A stretch of 64,000 nucleotides of DNA from Syngnathus acus (Eukaryota; Chordata; Actinopteri; Syngnathiformes; Syngnathidae). Below are positions 31,397 through 44,670 of this stretch, piece after piece (the first letter of the stretch is position 1; each line of letters begins with the position of its first letter). Position numbers and translations under genes: made by a program. Under the pieces are notes generated by a model. That model was given only the letters and a program-made list of their open reading frames with translations. It did not search any database and was not told where the DNA came from. The stretch is from positions 10,884,967 to 10,948,966 of the forward strand of contig NC_051091.1 of the NCBI RefSeq assembly GCF_901709675.1, written 5' to 3'.

Positions 31397-33449
31397 GTTT
31401 AGAGACATTATGACAGTATTTTTGTAACTAAATTACTGACATTTCTCTCTAAATGATCATCGCACATCCCAATTGTTGTGTGATGCGAGCGAGCGCGTTC
31501 CTGCGGAGAAGTCTATCGGCTCCCTCCCCGCCGTCCGTATAAATATGCATCAGTCTCCCCTGTGGTGATGAAACGTCGCTCATTCACTTGGGTGCTGCTT
31601 TTTAACATGCGAGGCGCACCCGCTTGCATGTTGAACGCTTCAATGTTCTCATCACAAAGTTTGCATCTTTGACACTAAGTATGTCGTGTGTATAGATAGG
31701 GTTTGAAACGTGTACGTGTCACTGTGCATGTGTGTGTGTGTATCTGTGTGCATATTTGTGTGGGCGTGAAGTTTTCAGACAAGAAGTTGACGTAATTGAA
31801 GTGGCTGGATGAGCAGCGCGTTGAATCCGACTAAGCCGCACTTGAAAGTAGAGCGCTCGTTGCGGACCTGACGAAAAGATTTCATCATAACCATGGCAAT
31901 TGTGTGTACTTCTCACCTTGTGTGCTGTTTGACCTTGCGTTGTGTTTCTGGACTTGGTGTGGTGTCTGTCACATCACCTCAGGGGTCAGAGGGGTGGAGG
32001 ATATGGGCTCCAAATAAAATTTCAAAGAGAAAATATTTCCAATTTTAATCGTTATTTCCCTCATTGAAATGCAAACAGTAGAGATTTTTCAAAACAAAGT
32101 TTGTTGTCTTCTGGGATTTGCTTTATTCCTCCTGATGCAGAAAAAAAGATCTGAAGCAGTTTTCCCTTCCTCCGTGCAATTCATCGAAATCCAGCAGTAC
32201 CTTGACATTTCAGAAAACTCATCAATTTCCCCATTGAAATGTTTTGAATTGTTTTTCATCCGTTCCAGCCTTTCAAAAAACAACAAACACTACTTTAATG
32301 TGTTTTTTTATAAGAACTCTAGCACTCTCGAGTGTTTACGCAGTTTTGCTCCGTCTGTGTGCATCTTGTCCACAAGGGGCAGCATAGTACATACATAAAC
32401 ACACAAATAAGACAATTACAACAGCTCAGCCAGCTATTGGTGTCTCATATATGTCTGTGAGCGCTGCTGTATTGTTTGTCTACATTTGCTGCTGCACCGT
32501 TTATGTTCAAATATTTACTGCAACCTCAATACTGTTTTTTTTTTACTCTACTTATTCAGATGTTTAGAACTTTAACATTAAGCTGGCAAACTATTCAATG
32601 CTTCTCTTAGAAAGTGTTTTGTAAAAATATTTGTGGATTAGAAGTCCATACTTTAGGTCTAAAATGTTCTTCGTCACTTTTTTCAATAATTGCAGGAAAT
32701 AATTGTTGGAAAAGTTTCTAAACAAAGCAAGCAAATTTCTAAATTGCCATCACTAGGCTTTTGTACGGTAGCTCTTTTGTGTTGGAGCCATGTTGTTAGT
32801 GGAAGCGGTGCATGTCATTGGAGACGCGCTTTGAACTACAGACGCAGCTTCAAGCTCCTTGTAAGTCTCAACAGGAAATGTGCAATCAAAAATAGATGGA
32901 GGTCATGCGACAACGCTGACAGAAACGATGAGGGGCTCGTAGCATTTGATGTGAGCGGCACAAAAGTTTTGTCGAGCAAAAGCGTCTTTGAACTCACTGC
33001 ACACTAGCGTACGTGTTAATAAGCGATGGCGCAACCTCTACTCTGAACTCGGGCTGGATTGTCTACTGATAAAACAGTTGTGCGCAGAAAAGAAGGGTGC
33101 TTTTTTGTAAAATGGACTTGAATTGCAATCTTTGAAGTAAGTCTTTACTGAGCTAAGTGTTCAGAATGTTGCTTTATTTTGATGTAGGAATGTTGCTAAT
33201 TGTGTGAAAAACATCCGATTTGCATAACTCCCCCCCCACTGAGTTTCTGCTCCCATGAGTTGGCAGCAAGGCTGAGGAAAAATTCACAGAAGCATTTTCA
33301 AGCCACGTACAGATTATGCAGGAACATTATAGTTAAAAGCTCAGTGCCGAAACCGTATTTGTGTTTACGGTCGAAATTAGGAAGCCGGCACCTCAGGCCA
33401 GACCAAGTTCCAAGTTCGGCCTATTTACAAGCCTCAGGCTACCAATCGA

Positions 33450-33590
33450 ATATCCATCCACCCATTCATTTCTCTCCTGCTTTATCCGATTTAGGGTCTT
33501 GGTTAGCTCAGCTGACTTCAGGCGAAAGGCAAAGGCCTAGACTGATCAGATGTCAATCACGAGGCCTGCAGAAAGACGACCATTTTCTCT
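33450..33590 (+). mobile_element. Relic repeat (CCATCCA-to-CAGCTGACTTCAGGCG type)
   Basis: The order TATCCATCCACCCATTC, CTGCTTTATCCGATTTAGGG, CAGCTGACTTCAGGCGAAAGG and GATGTCAATCACGAGGCC matches the reverse of the common teleost SINE-like tail (ATCC... GCTTATCC... AGCTGACTTCGGGCG... CCAATCGCAGGGC). It is diverged and has no flanking duplications that I can define. Confidence 0.6.
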
Positions 33591-36243
33591 CACTGTCACT
33601 AAGTTGGAACTAAAGCCAAGCTGCCTGCAGCCTACTCAGGCTAATAAACCGTCAGTTTGAGGCTGTAATAAAACCATTCTTGGCAAAATCAGAGAAAAAA
33701 AAATGACGTCATGTGAAAGTGTCTGTAAAAGACCAGATGGGGGCAGCGTTGCCCCTCTTGCCAAACCAGAGCTGCTTGGGACTTATTCCCCCAAAGACTC
33801 AATCCTACTTATTTTTTTGTGGCTGATCACACCTAAAATGCTGCACAAGAAAAGTTATCATCTACTGCAGAGAAGATTTCACACGTGGGAATACACTCTC
33901 TGTGAATGTTTATATCTGCAAGCAATTAGCTGCTGTTTCAGTGAAACAGCAAAACCTTGCAGAAATGATTTGGCTTCATTATCACAGTGCAAGGGAGCTG
34001 TGTCTTATTTAAAATTCACATTTGTTATTCATCCATATGGAGATTCTAGTCAAGTTATCCACTCCAGGACCCCCACCCTGATGCAGTTTCTGACTTGGCT
34101 TGCACGTATTACATTTAATGAGCAGCACACAACTGACCACAAGTTTTGAGTGTCAAAGTATGCACATAAATAATGAGACATGGGGCAGTTACAGTAACTG
34201 AAAATGGAAGAAAATGTACACACAATTTTTCTTTTGTTGTTTTTCTATACATTGCTGCTTGTGAACATCAGCAGAAATTTCTAGCAACATCGATTACGGT
34301 GATGAATCAGATCCCAGTAGAGATATTTGAAAGTTTTCAAAATAAACTGCTCGTAGGAGACACACCCCTGTTTTTGAATCTACACACTGAATTGGACAGA
34401 ATTTTTGGCAACTATCCGTTCAAGAAAGAAAAACCTACAATGATTACCGGAATAACTTGAAACTGACAAAAGTGACATATCCAATTACTCAAGAGGATTA
34501 GTTCAATTGGACCCACATGCTGCTGTCGCAAAAAGCCAACATTGCCCAGCCCAAAATTGATGCATTCAACCTCCCCACATTAAAAGTTCCCAAAAGTCCG
34601 TCTTTTAGCGGTGTGACGGTTCAAGGTGGCGTTATGCTCTGGATGCGCTCCAATGCGGACTTTTTTGGCCTCGCTGAAATTGCGCGGGGTATTTATTTTG
34701 GCACCGTCAGCTTGGAAATGAAGCCCAGTGCTCTGGTGCGCGATTGCCTCATATTGTTCATTCTCACTCTTGTGGACCTTTTGGCTCCAAAATTGAGCTC
34801 TTGGAGCCTCGTCAAATTGCCTTGGCAGAGGCTGTTTGACACACAACTGATGGTGCCTCAAGCATACTGAGACAAAACCAGACTTTTTGAATGCAGACAA
34901 CCTAATAGTGGCTATTCAGATCTTGCACTTCTCTGATTATACTTTTTTTCATCCATACATTCCGTTGCCTCTTCCTGAAAACGATATGGGTTCACATGCC
35001 TCATTAAGGCTCATTGTTTATGTAGCTTTGCTCCCGTGGGCGTCTACAAAGAATGTAATGGGCTGCCCAGATTTCACATCAAATGGCACGCCTGGCCAAA
35101 CGTACTGGATCTGTACCTTTTTGTTCCTGGAATTGTTTTTTTTTTGTGGTACATTTTGAGTAGTTTTTACCTCAATTGACAGAAAAGAATAGGTCTTAAT
35201 TAGGAGCCCTGTGGCATCCCTTAGGATTTAGATATTTGTCCTTATAGTGACTTACAGTAAACTAGTTATAGCTGGTTATATTATATACATTACAGTTATG
35301 TTATAGCCCAAGTACTGTTCAGTTATTGATTTGATTGATATTTTTTGTTCTGTTTATATTCAAGTGTAGTTTTTGTCCCTCTAGCTATCAGTCCATGTAG
35401 TAAGTGATTCCCCTCTTCTCTGTGGACCTAAATCCTAACTATATTATTTCATTTCATTCACTTAGAAGTGTGACAGTTTTGATTGTAAGATGATAAGTTG
35501 AATCACAAGTGGAAGAGAAGAGGGAGTGTCCACTTTCGCAACTTGACAGCATGTCGTTTTTTCCGTGGGGTCGGGAATTATTTTTCAGTCCTATCCGCGA
35601 CCCGTCCTCGCGTCAACGGGGTCAGATGTGCGCACCTTGTAATCGTTGAAGGCGAGATTGGAATTCAGTTGTCAGTCTCTTGTCATAAACATTTTATCCG
35701 CATTTATCCTTGGCTGATTTGATGCCCGCTAGCTGCAGGGCCGCCGCGCCCTCGTAAAAAGTCTTTGCTGGAATACAAGAGAAGGCTGGAGAGGAGTGAT
35801 CATAAATCTGCTGAAAAGTTAACCTTGACTGCTGTGTTCTGCGAGTCTATAGCCGCTAATATATTGTGTACCCTTTTAATCTTGTTTTTTATTTCACAAC
35901 CTGACAAAATAGCGATTTGAAAGTATCGCTAAGAAACTGTTTTCTTTCATTTGTAAGCCATAAGAGGTCCTTGTTTTTCACCATACTCATTTGTCCCTCA
36001 TGGCAGGAATTGAAACGACTTCAATAATATGTATGAGTATTTGTTTTCCAGTTTAAATTAATGATTGTTTTTAACCTACTCCAGCCTGAAATATATACAT
36101 TTCAAATATTAGTTTAGAGTTGGGACAGAACGTACATTTTTAAGAGAAAGTGCTTAAAACTTATTGAAATATTCGAATTAATAAAAAAAATTACAAAAAA
36201 TCACAATTGTGTACCATTGGTCAGTTGTCAGATGTAAATAAGA

Positions 36244-36277
36244 TATTTATTTATTTATTTGTTTATTTATTTATTTG
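36244..36277. repeat. (TTTA)n short repeat
   Basis: About eight TTTA units with one TTTG interruption. Confidence 0.9.
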
Positions 36278-37114
36278 TGCGGTGTTTACTTGTTTATGGA
36301 TCATACTGCAAGATGCTTCTTATGACTCTCATACAACTTAATTAGAAACCTAAATATTTTAAATAACTGATGAATGATCAAAAGCGCTCACGAGTCTGCT
36401 TGTAGCTTATGCCTTAATTATTCTGTTCATTGCCATGCAATGCACGCCTCCCTGCAGTGAAAACATTGTTCCAATCATGTTTCACACGTTTTAGGATTAC
36501 AACATGACTTCTTTCATGTGCAGACACCACTTGTGTATTTGCTGCCGATTCATCCGGCAAATCCTTCACTGCCTCTTTGTTTCTTTTTAATACTGTGAAA
36601 CTTGACTTTTTGCATCACTAAAACACACACTGGTTCATTTTAATGAAGTAATTGATTGAAGAGGAGATAAGTTATGTTGAAGTGCAGCGCGTTGACTTTG
36701 TGCACGCGTCTCTGCAGTGGAATGTGACTTTGCATTGTAAAGACAATTCTTCCACAAAGTCTGACAGCAGGAAAAGGCCAACTTTGCACTAAGCCAGAGA
36801 GACAAAGCGGTCCGAACGGTGCCGAAACGACCGTTAACTGCAACAAGACTTAATGGCATTATCACGGCGGCGGACCCCGGGAAGAATCATATCACATAAT
36901 TGAGCAAATGTGGGTTTCTGTGTCTCTCTAATAATGGATTCATCCTAATGGGTCCCTTGTTGTCCAAAAGGAGAGTTTCATTCACTGAGGAAGGATCACA
37001 ACGACTTCGGGGGGTGGATTCTAATTAGCGGGCAAATAAAGCAAAAGCTGGCCGTGCGGAGAAGGAGATAAGACGTTTGTGCGGGAAATGACTCGTGTGT
37101 TTTCTCACACGCAG

Positions 37115-37278
37115 CCGTCCAGTCTCTCAACAACCTCAACGACCAGATCGCTCAGTTCATGGTGAGCCGGCCGTGGAGCCTGAGTCGGGAAGAGAGCGTC
37201 TTCCTGACAGGGGAGCAGGAGGGCGACCCCGTCACCAAGTCCATGACCCTCATGAGACACCTGCTCATGGATGCACAG
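37115..37278 (+). CDS. kazn: Kazrin coding exon 2
   Basis: This 164-nt exon enters in phase 1 (A|CC = Thr) and leaves in phase 0. It encodes VQSLNNLNDQIAQFMVSRPW, SLSREESVFLTGEQEGDPVT and KSMTLMRHLLMDAQ. The acceptor is TTTTCTCACACGCAG and the donor CAG|GTGAAT. The next exon continues GKILKMMEDNKQLARRIDG, so the product is a helical N-terminal extension leading straight into the kazrin coiled coil. The other frames through this exon have early stops or no similarity. High confidence that it is an exon; slightly lower that it belongs to every kazrin isoform. Confidence 0.85.
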
Positions 37279-37965
37279 GTGAATATTTGTATTATTTATT
37301 TCATTTCTCATATTTTTATTTAGATTTGATTAGTTTCAGTGTGTTCATTTCAATCAGTCCATTTTCTGAAAACAAAAGCCAAACTTGACCAAGACAAACG
37401 TTAAGACAAAACATGAACGTAAACAAAATTTCAATTATCTTAAGGAGCAACACTAAATTAATATAATAATAAATGCACTTTTGTTTTAAACAGGAATTTA
37501 GGCAGTGAACCACATATTTTCTATTATTTTCTAATATGTCAAATTGAAGCCTTCGACACAGACACGTCTGTTTTGTAGTTATCTTGTTGTTTTAAAAAAA
37601 AAAAAAACGTTTCACTGTGGCAGTTAAACTGGGTATTTCATTTATTAAACAATTGTATTAAAAATAGTTATATTGAATAAATAAATAAAATAAAAGAACA
37701 TATCAATATGACCCTTTCTCCTCTGGAATGATAAGTCATGCTTATCGTTTGCTCCCATCTTTCTTCTTTTTTCCATCGCATTCCCGTGTACTCTCTGATG
37801 AATGTTAGCGGCGCGTCATTCTCCTACGCATTTATCCTCGGAGTCGTTGACTCTCACCTACGAGCTGAGGTCAAATGCTGTTAGCCGCCACTTTGTTACG
37901 CTGCTATTGAGGACTCGGCGGCTGATGGATGACGAGGAACTTTGGTGGCTGATGGAGTGTTGAAT

Positions 37966-37985
37966 TGTGTGTGCGTGCGTGCGTG

Positions 37986-38016
<31 letters not shown>

Positions 38017-38060
38017 CTCTGTGCGTGTGTGTTTTGTGTGTGTGCACGTGTGTGTGTGTT
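37966..38060. repeat. (TG)n/(TGCG)n microsatellite
   Basis: An imperfect run of TG with TGCG, TCTG and TGTTTTG interruptions over about 95 bp. Confidence 0.9.
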
Positions 38061-40620
38061 TAGGTTTCAACTCTTCCAGTGAAAGTGGACATGTTAGATG
38101 GCTCTGTCAGAAAGATTTAAATAGTCTGCACACGACAAAAGATGTTGTTGACGGGGAGGCTGGCTGTTGCTATGACAGCAGCCAACAAAGCTTGTTTAAA
38201 TTCACTTCCAAAAGAAAAAAAGTCTCACACTGATACTAGCTCCACAAAGTGAAAGTCATTCTGCGTAACTCTCACACCGGAAAGTGAACATTATGTTGAA
38301 TAGCGAGCGTGGCAGGCCCCACTATGTTTGCCACTATTTGAGTGGCACTAGAAAATGATTGGTTTTATTTCCATGGGTTGCATGAGGTGAGTGAGGCAAG
38401 GCATGTGAAGTGAATTCAGGATTTCGAAATACACATTTGAAGATCGTTCCTGAAAAGACGTCCTAAAATGTCGGCAGAAGTGAAAGAGGGAGGTCTGCGC
38501 CGCTGTGAGTGTTTTTTCTTTAAACATAGATCACAAATGTATGACTTCCACAATGCCACTCACACAAGCACAAGCTAAATTTTACAAAGTGATGTCTGAA
38601 GCTGCGATGACTGAGGCTTAACCTTAACATTGTAGTCATTTCAATTAAGAACCTGATAGAGCCAGTTTAATGCATTATTGATCATGAAACAATTAAAGTT
38701 GGAGTATGAGTCTGAGCCAAAAGAAAAACAAAATAGATTGGGGAGACTAATGATCCCGGGAGCTTTGAGCCGTCTGCAGGCTATTTTTTATTCTCTTCAC
38801 TTCTGAAATGACAAAATTAGGAAGGGGATCAAGAGAGAGTGGGAGAAGTGGAAAGAAAACGTGCTGGATTTATTAACGAAAATTTTCCCCCGCTGCTGTT
38901 GAATCAAACCCATATTACTTTTTCCAGTCAATCGAACGTTGAACGTGGCTTTTAATTGGAATGCGTCCTGTGATGCCAAACTCTGACACTATCAACATCA
39001 TCTGGGCGTGTCGACTTTCCACGGTGTAGCCACGGAAACCACTTTGCGTGTCACAAGATGGATCGGGATGATCTCTTGGTCTTCTTTTAGATAGAACAAG
39101 AGGATGAGTATTGACGTTTGTATACTCCGAAAATAGTGTTGTGTTGAGTCTGACACATTGCGGCTCTCTTTTGTGTACTGAGTCAAGGCAGAAAAAACAT
39201 ACGCCTCCTGTTGAGCTTTCACATTTGATGCATACTTCAGGGACTCGTGCAGAGAGCACGCCGCGCCAAGCGGTCCACTTTTTATTGTGCTGGCCGCCGC
39301 CTCCACACGACAGAATTCTAAATAATTCACAAGATGGCTCATCCGCTGTGTTGGCGACGGCCGTGAGAGGCGACATTAAATGAGACACAGTGGCGCGGCT
39401 TATCAGCCCCGCGTGAAAACCTTCTCGGCTTCTCGTTTGGTTCTCTAAGAGGCAATGTTCAGACGAGCGCGCGATCAAAGATGGGGATTGTTGTTATCGG
39501 AGGCTGAGCCCCTTCAGTTCCCCGCTGACCACTGATTTGAATGTCTCCACAGCTTGCGAGGGAGTGCAGCAAATAGAAAGGACTTTTATCTGAAAGCAAT
39601 CACTGCCGGGAAAGCATCGAGCTGCCCCACTCGCCAGCTTCAGTTTGACCTTGTGCAGCCCCGTCTGCGAGCTTGAGCAGACCGTGGACTCGTGCTAAAG
39701 AATGTGGCCTTTGGTTTGATTTCTCCCTGATTGGCAAAGACTGAGAGACCCTTTAGCAAGTCAAGATCTTCTTCTCTAAAGTCGTTCATTGTTATTCCAC
39801 TTGTAACCTCAACAACTTGATGTTTTCGTAAACCCAGGATGGTTATTGATATTTGGATCGATGGTTGTTTTTCTCCATACAGTCCAGTTCTCCAAAAATG
39901 AGAAGAAAAAAATAGACGGTTCAAATCATAACTTATTTTTCTTTATTCAAGACGCTCTAGTCAGAGATTTGATTTCTTTCTAGGTTGTCCTTAATTTTTT
40001 TTAATGATTCAGTGAAGCGCCTTTGCTACATCACGAATTGCGCCTTCACTTCATTAGTTAAGAACTTTAGGGTTGTTAAATCTTTTTAGATTAGATTATC
40101 TTTACTCTGGTCTTTTTTTTTTCTTCCAGCCAAACCACCTTGGTTTCCATCAATGGCTACAATGTGCATGCTAACATCTTATAAATTGATTGTCTTTTTG
40201 GATAGTCCGCTGGAGTTGCCATTTTAGAGCGCCTTGTTGTCTGCTGTGAGTGTGCGCATGATATGTCTGCGATTATTCTCCCGATATGTTCCTAGATTCC
40301 TCGCCAATCTCCTTCGAGGTGATTACAATAACTCTGCCCCTATTAACCGCGTTTGTCGGTGGCGGCCGGATGCTCGCCTCGTTAGCGACGTCTTCCCAGG
40401 AATTATGCTACGGCCCTGTGCGTAATCGTGCATCGACTAGCCCTGAAGGATTGCCCCAACAAAAACTATGCTCTGTCATGAATCTCGTGGAGATGGTTAG
40501 AGGGCAGAAGCAGCAGATGGTGGGATTTTTTTTTTTTATTAAATTAACTCCTTTTGCATGTCCTTTTGCAAAATTTGTATGGAGATTCAGGCAGGTGTTG
40601 TGAATTGTGAGTCAAACGGC

Positions 40621-40689
40621 AAGTTTTGTAAAGATGACTGAAAGTAGGAATGGGGAAGTTTTGTAAAGATCACTGGAAGGAGAAATGGG
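40621..40689. repeat. Imperfect tandem duplication, 35-bp unit
   Basis: AAGTTTTGTAAAGATGACTG begins a 35-bp unit at 40621 that is repeated from 40656 (AAGTTTTGTAAAGATCACTG) with a few substitutions. Confidence 0.85.
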
Positions 40690-41754
40690 AAGAGTCGACC
40701 ATCCGTCCACATAGTCTGTCGTGGTAGTTTTGACAAATGTGCAAAAATTTGACGGCATTCACTGATTAGCAATGATTAGTATATAAATAATAAAGCTATA
40801 TTTTAATATAATATTTTATAAAATCATAATTTGACAAGTCAGAATAGTTTAACAATGGTAAATTGTCTGTAAAAAAATACATAAATAAATAATCCAGTCA
40901 ACATGTATCGTTGACAGAATCACTTTCAGATGAGAAATGTCATTATGTTCCTTTCTCCAGCTTCTACTATTACGAGACTAAAGTCTGATTGTTACAAGCA
41001 AATATTTTGCAATGTCACCATGTGCACAAAGAAAAATTGTTCTTGTTTTGATTACACTGTGTCCTCTTTGAGCAGGGTTGCAATTCAAAGCTTTTTTCAG
41101 TCTTCCCATTTTCCTACCTTGCTCCCTCGTTACCTCTTGTATAACAACACACCCAATTTGTCAGACAACATGACCGCATCAAACATACGCTATGTAAGGG
41201 ATCATTTTTGCAAGGTTACTGGAGAGGGTGCTGAATTATTCATGGTGACTGCCAAAATGTCTTATGCTAATTAGTTTGCCCACATGCAAACTGTGTTAAA
41301 AAAAAAACTGTATATTATTTTGTTTCGCATGGTGCTTATTATAAACGCTGCCTCCTAATCCCTCGCAACTCCCCGGGCCAGACGCGGTTGGGACTAATTT
41401 GGCATGCAGATGAATTCAATCCCCAGTCTTTATTATTTAACACTTTTAAGTCGTTTACAATACAAATAAATTGGAGCCATTAGATTCAAAACACACACAC
41501 AATAGAAAATCTGCTCATCGGCGCAGCAGGCATTTGCATAACGGTTCCGCTATGTGCGAATATTTAAAGAGGCGCTGCCCTCCAACTTGAGGCTGAAACT
41601 TCCAGTACAACTTCAATTACATTGGTGCACCGAGCAGCCATATTGCTCTAATTAAAATAATCAAAGTCCTGCTGTCAGGTTGGCACTTCTTCAGCGCTGT
41701 TGTGGCTCGGGCTTAATTGCTTTTGCATTTTAATGCACTGGTTATCTGACTCTG

Positions 41755-41822
41755 GGTGTGTGTGTGTGTGTGTGTGCGTGCGTGTGTGTGTGTGTGTGTG
41801 TGTGCATGCGCGTGTGTGTGTT
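41755..41822. repeat. (TG)n microsatellite
   Basis: About 33 TG units with CG and CA interruptions. Confidence 0.95.
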
Positions 41823-42460
41823 GTGGATATGAAGCAAAAAGTGCAGCTTTTTTTCCTCTTTTTTTTTTTTTGCTGAGTGTGGTCATCGGTGCTGCTTTTA
41901 TTGCACACTTGAATGTCTTTTAATTTGGTCCTCCCGATAAGTCGACAATTTTGGACACGCTCAAAGGTTGCGCTTGTGTCGTTCGTTACGCAACCAAGTA
42001 CATTTTCCTTTCACAATTTATACCGCCATCACTCTGAGGTTCTCCACCTCAAACTTGCTAGTTACCTGGTGGGAGAGCTGACATTTTGTTTTCATATTGT
42101 CGAAGCCAAAAGCCAAACGGGCCGAAATCAGAGCGGATTCATTTGCATTTATGATGGTAAATGCGCCTGCTGCTGCTGGCAAACGTGTTTGTGTTTGTGC
42201 CAAGCGACGTCCACTTCACGCTTTATAAACACCTTTTAATAGGTGTGGAAGGAACAGGATGCCAAAAATGCTTTGGTTCAAAGCTTGGCTGGACAAAAAA
42301 AATGGCCGCCCACTCAACGAAACACATAACCTGATAAGGGGACGCAACTTTTGTGAACATGGCTGTTTGGGCAAGTAATAAGTGTGCTGTGATTCTTAAT
42401 CCTTGGGGTGTTTTAACCAAAGAAAATCACACTCATTGAATAAGAAAGCTGGGAATGACA

Positions 42461-42632
42461 TACCGTAATTTTCGGACTATAAGTCGCACCGGAGTATAAG
42501 TCGCACCAGCCATAAAATGCCCAAAAAAGTGAAAAAAAACATATATATGTATACAAGTCGCTCCTGAGTATAAGTCGCCCCCCCACCCAAACTATGAAAA
42601 AAACCGCGACTTATAGTCCGAAAATTACGGTA
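42461..42632. mobile_element. MITE with perfect 27-bp inverted ends (TA-flanked)
   Basis: The 172-bp element begins TACCGTAATTTTCGGACTAT and ends with the exact reverse complement (ATAGTCCGAAAATTACGGTA); the inverted repeat extends to 27 bp, through AAGTCGC. The outer TA pair would be the target duplication of a Tc1/mariner-type insertion. Internal GTATAAGTCGC phrases are repeated. There is no coding capacity. Perfect ends suggest a young copy. A diverged relative lies at about 53884-54095. Confidence 0.85.
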
Positions 42633-44451
42633 ATATGTCTCTTTTAATGTTCATTTGTCAGCAAAGACCAATCAATGGTCCCGATGAGTGTACTGAGGAT
42701 GTTACAGAGAAGCCTCAGAGGAGCCGCTGACTGTGGTTTGATCATCGATACAATTCACTTAAATTGATCATCTAAAAAAAAATAATTGCAGAAAGAGGCT
42801 GCCTCTGCTAACATTCCAAAGTTAATCCATTTTTTTTGTGTTCTCCAGAAAAGACTGCAGTCATTTCTGGTATGTGTTTACTTGTGTTTTAAGTTCCTAG
42901 CAACTTGTGAGAGGTAATTGGGCAGACCCTTGGCTCGCCAGAAGAAGACATTAGGATGCCGTCCAGTGTCCTCTGTGCTAATTAAACAGTTTGGCCAATC
43001 TTCAAGGTCACTCAATTTGCGTAATGAATGCAACGTTGTAGTCTGACATTTCAGTAAATGTGCCTCCCTGGATTTATGTCGGCGACTTGGTCGAGGAGTT
43101 TAATATAATTTCCATTTTTCATGTGCTAATCAAGAACAACTGGCTACCCTTGGGGCTTATTAACTCCATTTTGCATATCGCTAACAAAAACTTAAATATT
43201 AGCCTGATTTTGATCAACATTCATCAATAATTAAAATTTTATTAATAATGGATTCATCGGGTGCGGAAAATATAGCTTAAAAAGCATTTTTGCATTTGAA
43301 AATAAAGTTTGGGTGACCCGTTGTGGTTCGAGGGTATGGGCAAGGAGTTTAAGGTAAGAACTATCGATTTGGAGCTACCCTCAATGGAAAGTGAGAAAAT
43401 GATTACGCTCACCAAAAAAAAAAAAAAAGAAGCAGATTGCAAGTAGGAATGATGCCCCATTATTACCTCTGGCAAGGATTGGCAAGTTCAGCACTCTGAC
43501 TTGCTGATGTGCACGTTTAAAACTGCAACTCTTGTATTGACTGATGTGCTTTTTTTGTGATTCGCTTAGTGCTTATAAATAACACAAACTGACAAAATTC
43601 TGGAAAAAAAAGCTCAGTCTAGAAAAGAATAATAAAAGAAAAAAATACTGAATGATTATTTATGAATAAAAGATTTTCGAATATTTGCTTTATATATGCT
43701 TAAAAGAAATATAGAACGTCATAAGAAACAAACTTGCAATATCAGAAGGAAAAATACATCCTTGATTGGAGAATACATTCAGCTTTTATAGATGAAAAAA
43801 AGAGAATAAATGAGCATTTTCTTTTATATAAAACTCATTTTGTTGGGGCAATAAAGATAGTCACAAAAAAAGTCATATATTATTTGTTGGATATTATAAT
43901 ATCAAACTGTTCTACGGCTCAGCCAGCAGGGGCCACAAGTGAGAACGGTGTGAAATGAGGCAGGAAAAATGAGCCCATCTCCTCCAGGAGGTCCTTAGTG
44001 CAGTCTAGCCCCCCTTGCCAGCCCCCCGCCCCCTCCTTGTCTCGAGCTTGTCTTCCATTCCGTCCCCCAGGCCTGCAGTCAGACCTTTATCTTGCGCCTC
44101 ATCGTGTTTCATCGCAAAGCACCTCGGACTGTTATCTCCAAGCGTAGCGGCAGCCGTCTAAGTGTTTGTTGTGACCGGGCGATTTGAGATGGGCCAGGCC
44201 GGGCATCACAACACATGCCAGCTTTGGAAAGGGAAATTGGGTGCGAGTCGCTGCTGCGTGTTTGACAGCTGATGATTGCGTCTGTGACTTATCTCGCAGC
44301 CGCCACAGGGATTGTCTGCTACACTTTAAAATGGGAAGACTTTCGCATTTCATTTACACTTTGGAACATCGTCTTAATCCACCGACTGGTTTAAAGAACC
44401 ACAACCACATAAGCCTTCTCAACAGTTTTGATAATACTGTAGGCTTAGATG

Positions 44452-44670
44452 CAGTGGATATAAAAAGTCTACACACCCCTGTTCTGATGCCGCGTTCTTG
44501 TGATACAAAAATTGAGACCAACAAGTCATTTAAAACGTCTTCCAAAATCTAGTAAAAAATATACACATCTAAAAGAATGTGGTTGCAGAAATGTACACAC
44601 CCTCCTATAACAGGGGTTTGGCTATGTTTGGAATGAACCAATGACATTCCTAGAAATGAGAGTCACTGAT
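44452..44670 (+). mobile_element. Interspersed-repeat fragment (TATAAAAAGTCTACACACCC type)
   Basis: CAGTGGATATAAAAAGTCTA then CACACCCCTGTTCTGATGCC, and further on GTACACACCCTCCTATAAC, resemble a DNA-transposon-like repeat common in teleosts. The right end is not clear. It is recognised from general familiarity, not from a library match. Confidence 0.4.

Larger units (their letters stand above)
27965..37114 (+). other. kazn: kazn intron 1
   Basis: A 9.1-kb intron with a GTGAGT donor and CTCACACGCAG acceptor. It contains SINE-like relics at about 29737-29863 and 33450-33590, a hAT-type MITE at 31064-31396 and a TTTA repeat at 36244-36277. Several 90-150-residue open frames at 33.2-35.2 kb have no recognisable product and are left out. 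Confidence 0.75.

Noticed and set aside
32365-32380. CCACAAGGGGCAGC as a CTCF site
   Set aside because: One G short of the core and several mismatches.
33200-34870. Series of 95-148-residue open frames on the + strand (33200-33613, 33703-34149, 34173-34460, 34517-34870)
   Set aside because: No recognisable domain, no consistent splice signals, and one overlaps a SINE-like relic. They lie inside a large kazn intron and are best explained as chance or old repeat.
38915-39478. 187-residue open frame on the minus strand in kazn intron 2
   Set aside because: No similarity recognised and overlapping frames on the other strand are equally open. No promoter or poly(A) context.
43922-43935. CCAGCAGGGGCCAC as a CTCF site
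   Set aside because: It breaks the invariant GGC of the core; too weak to list beside the better matches.
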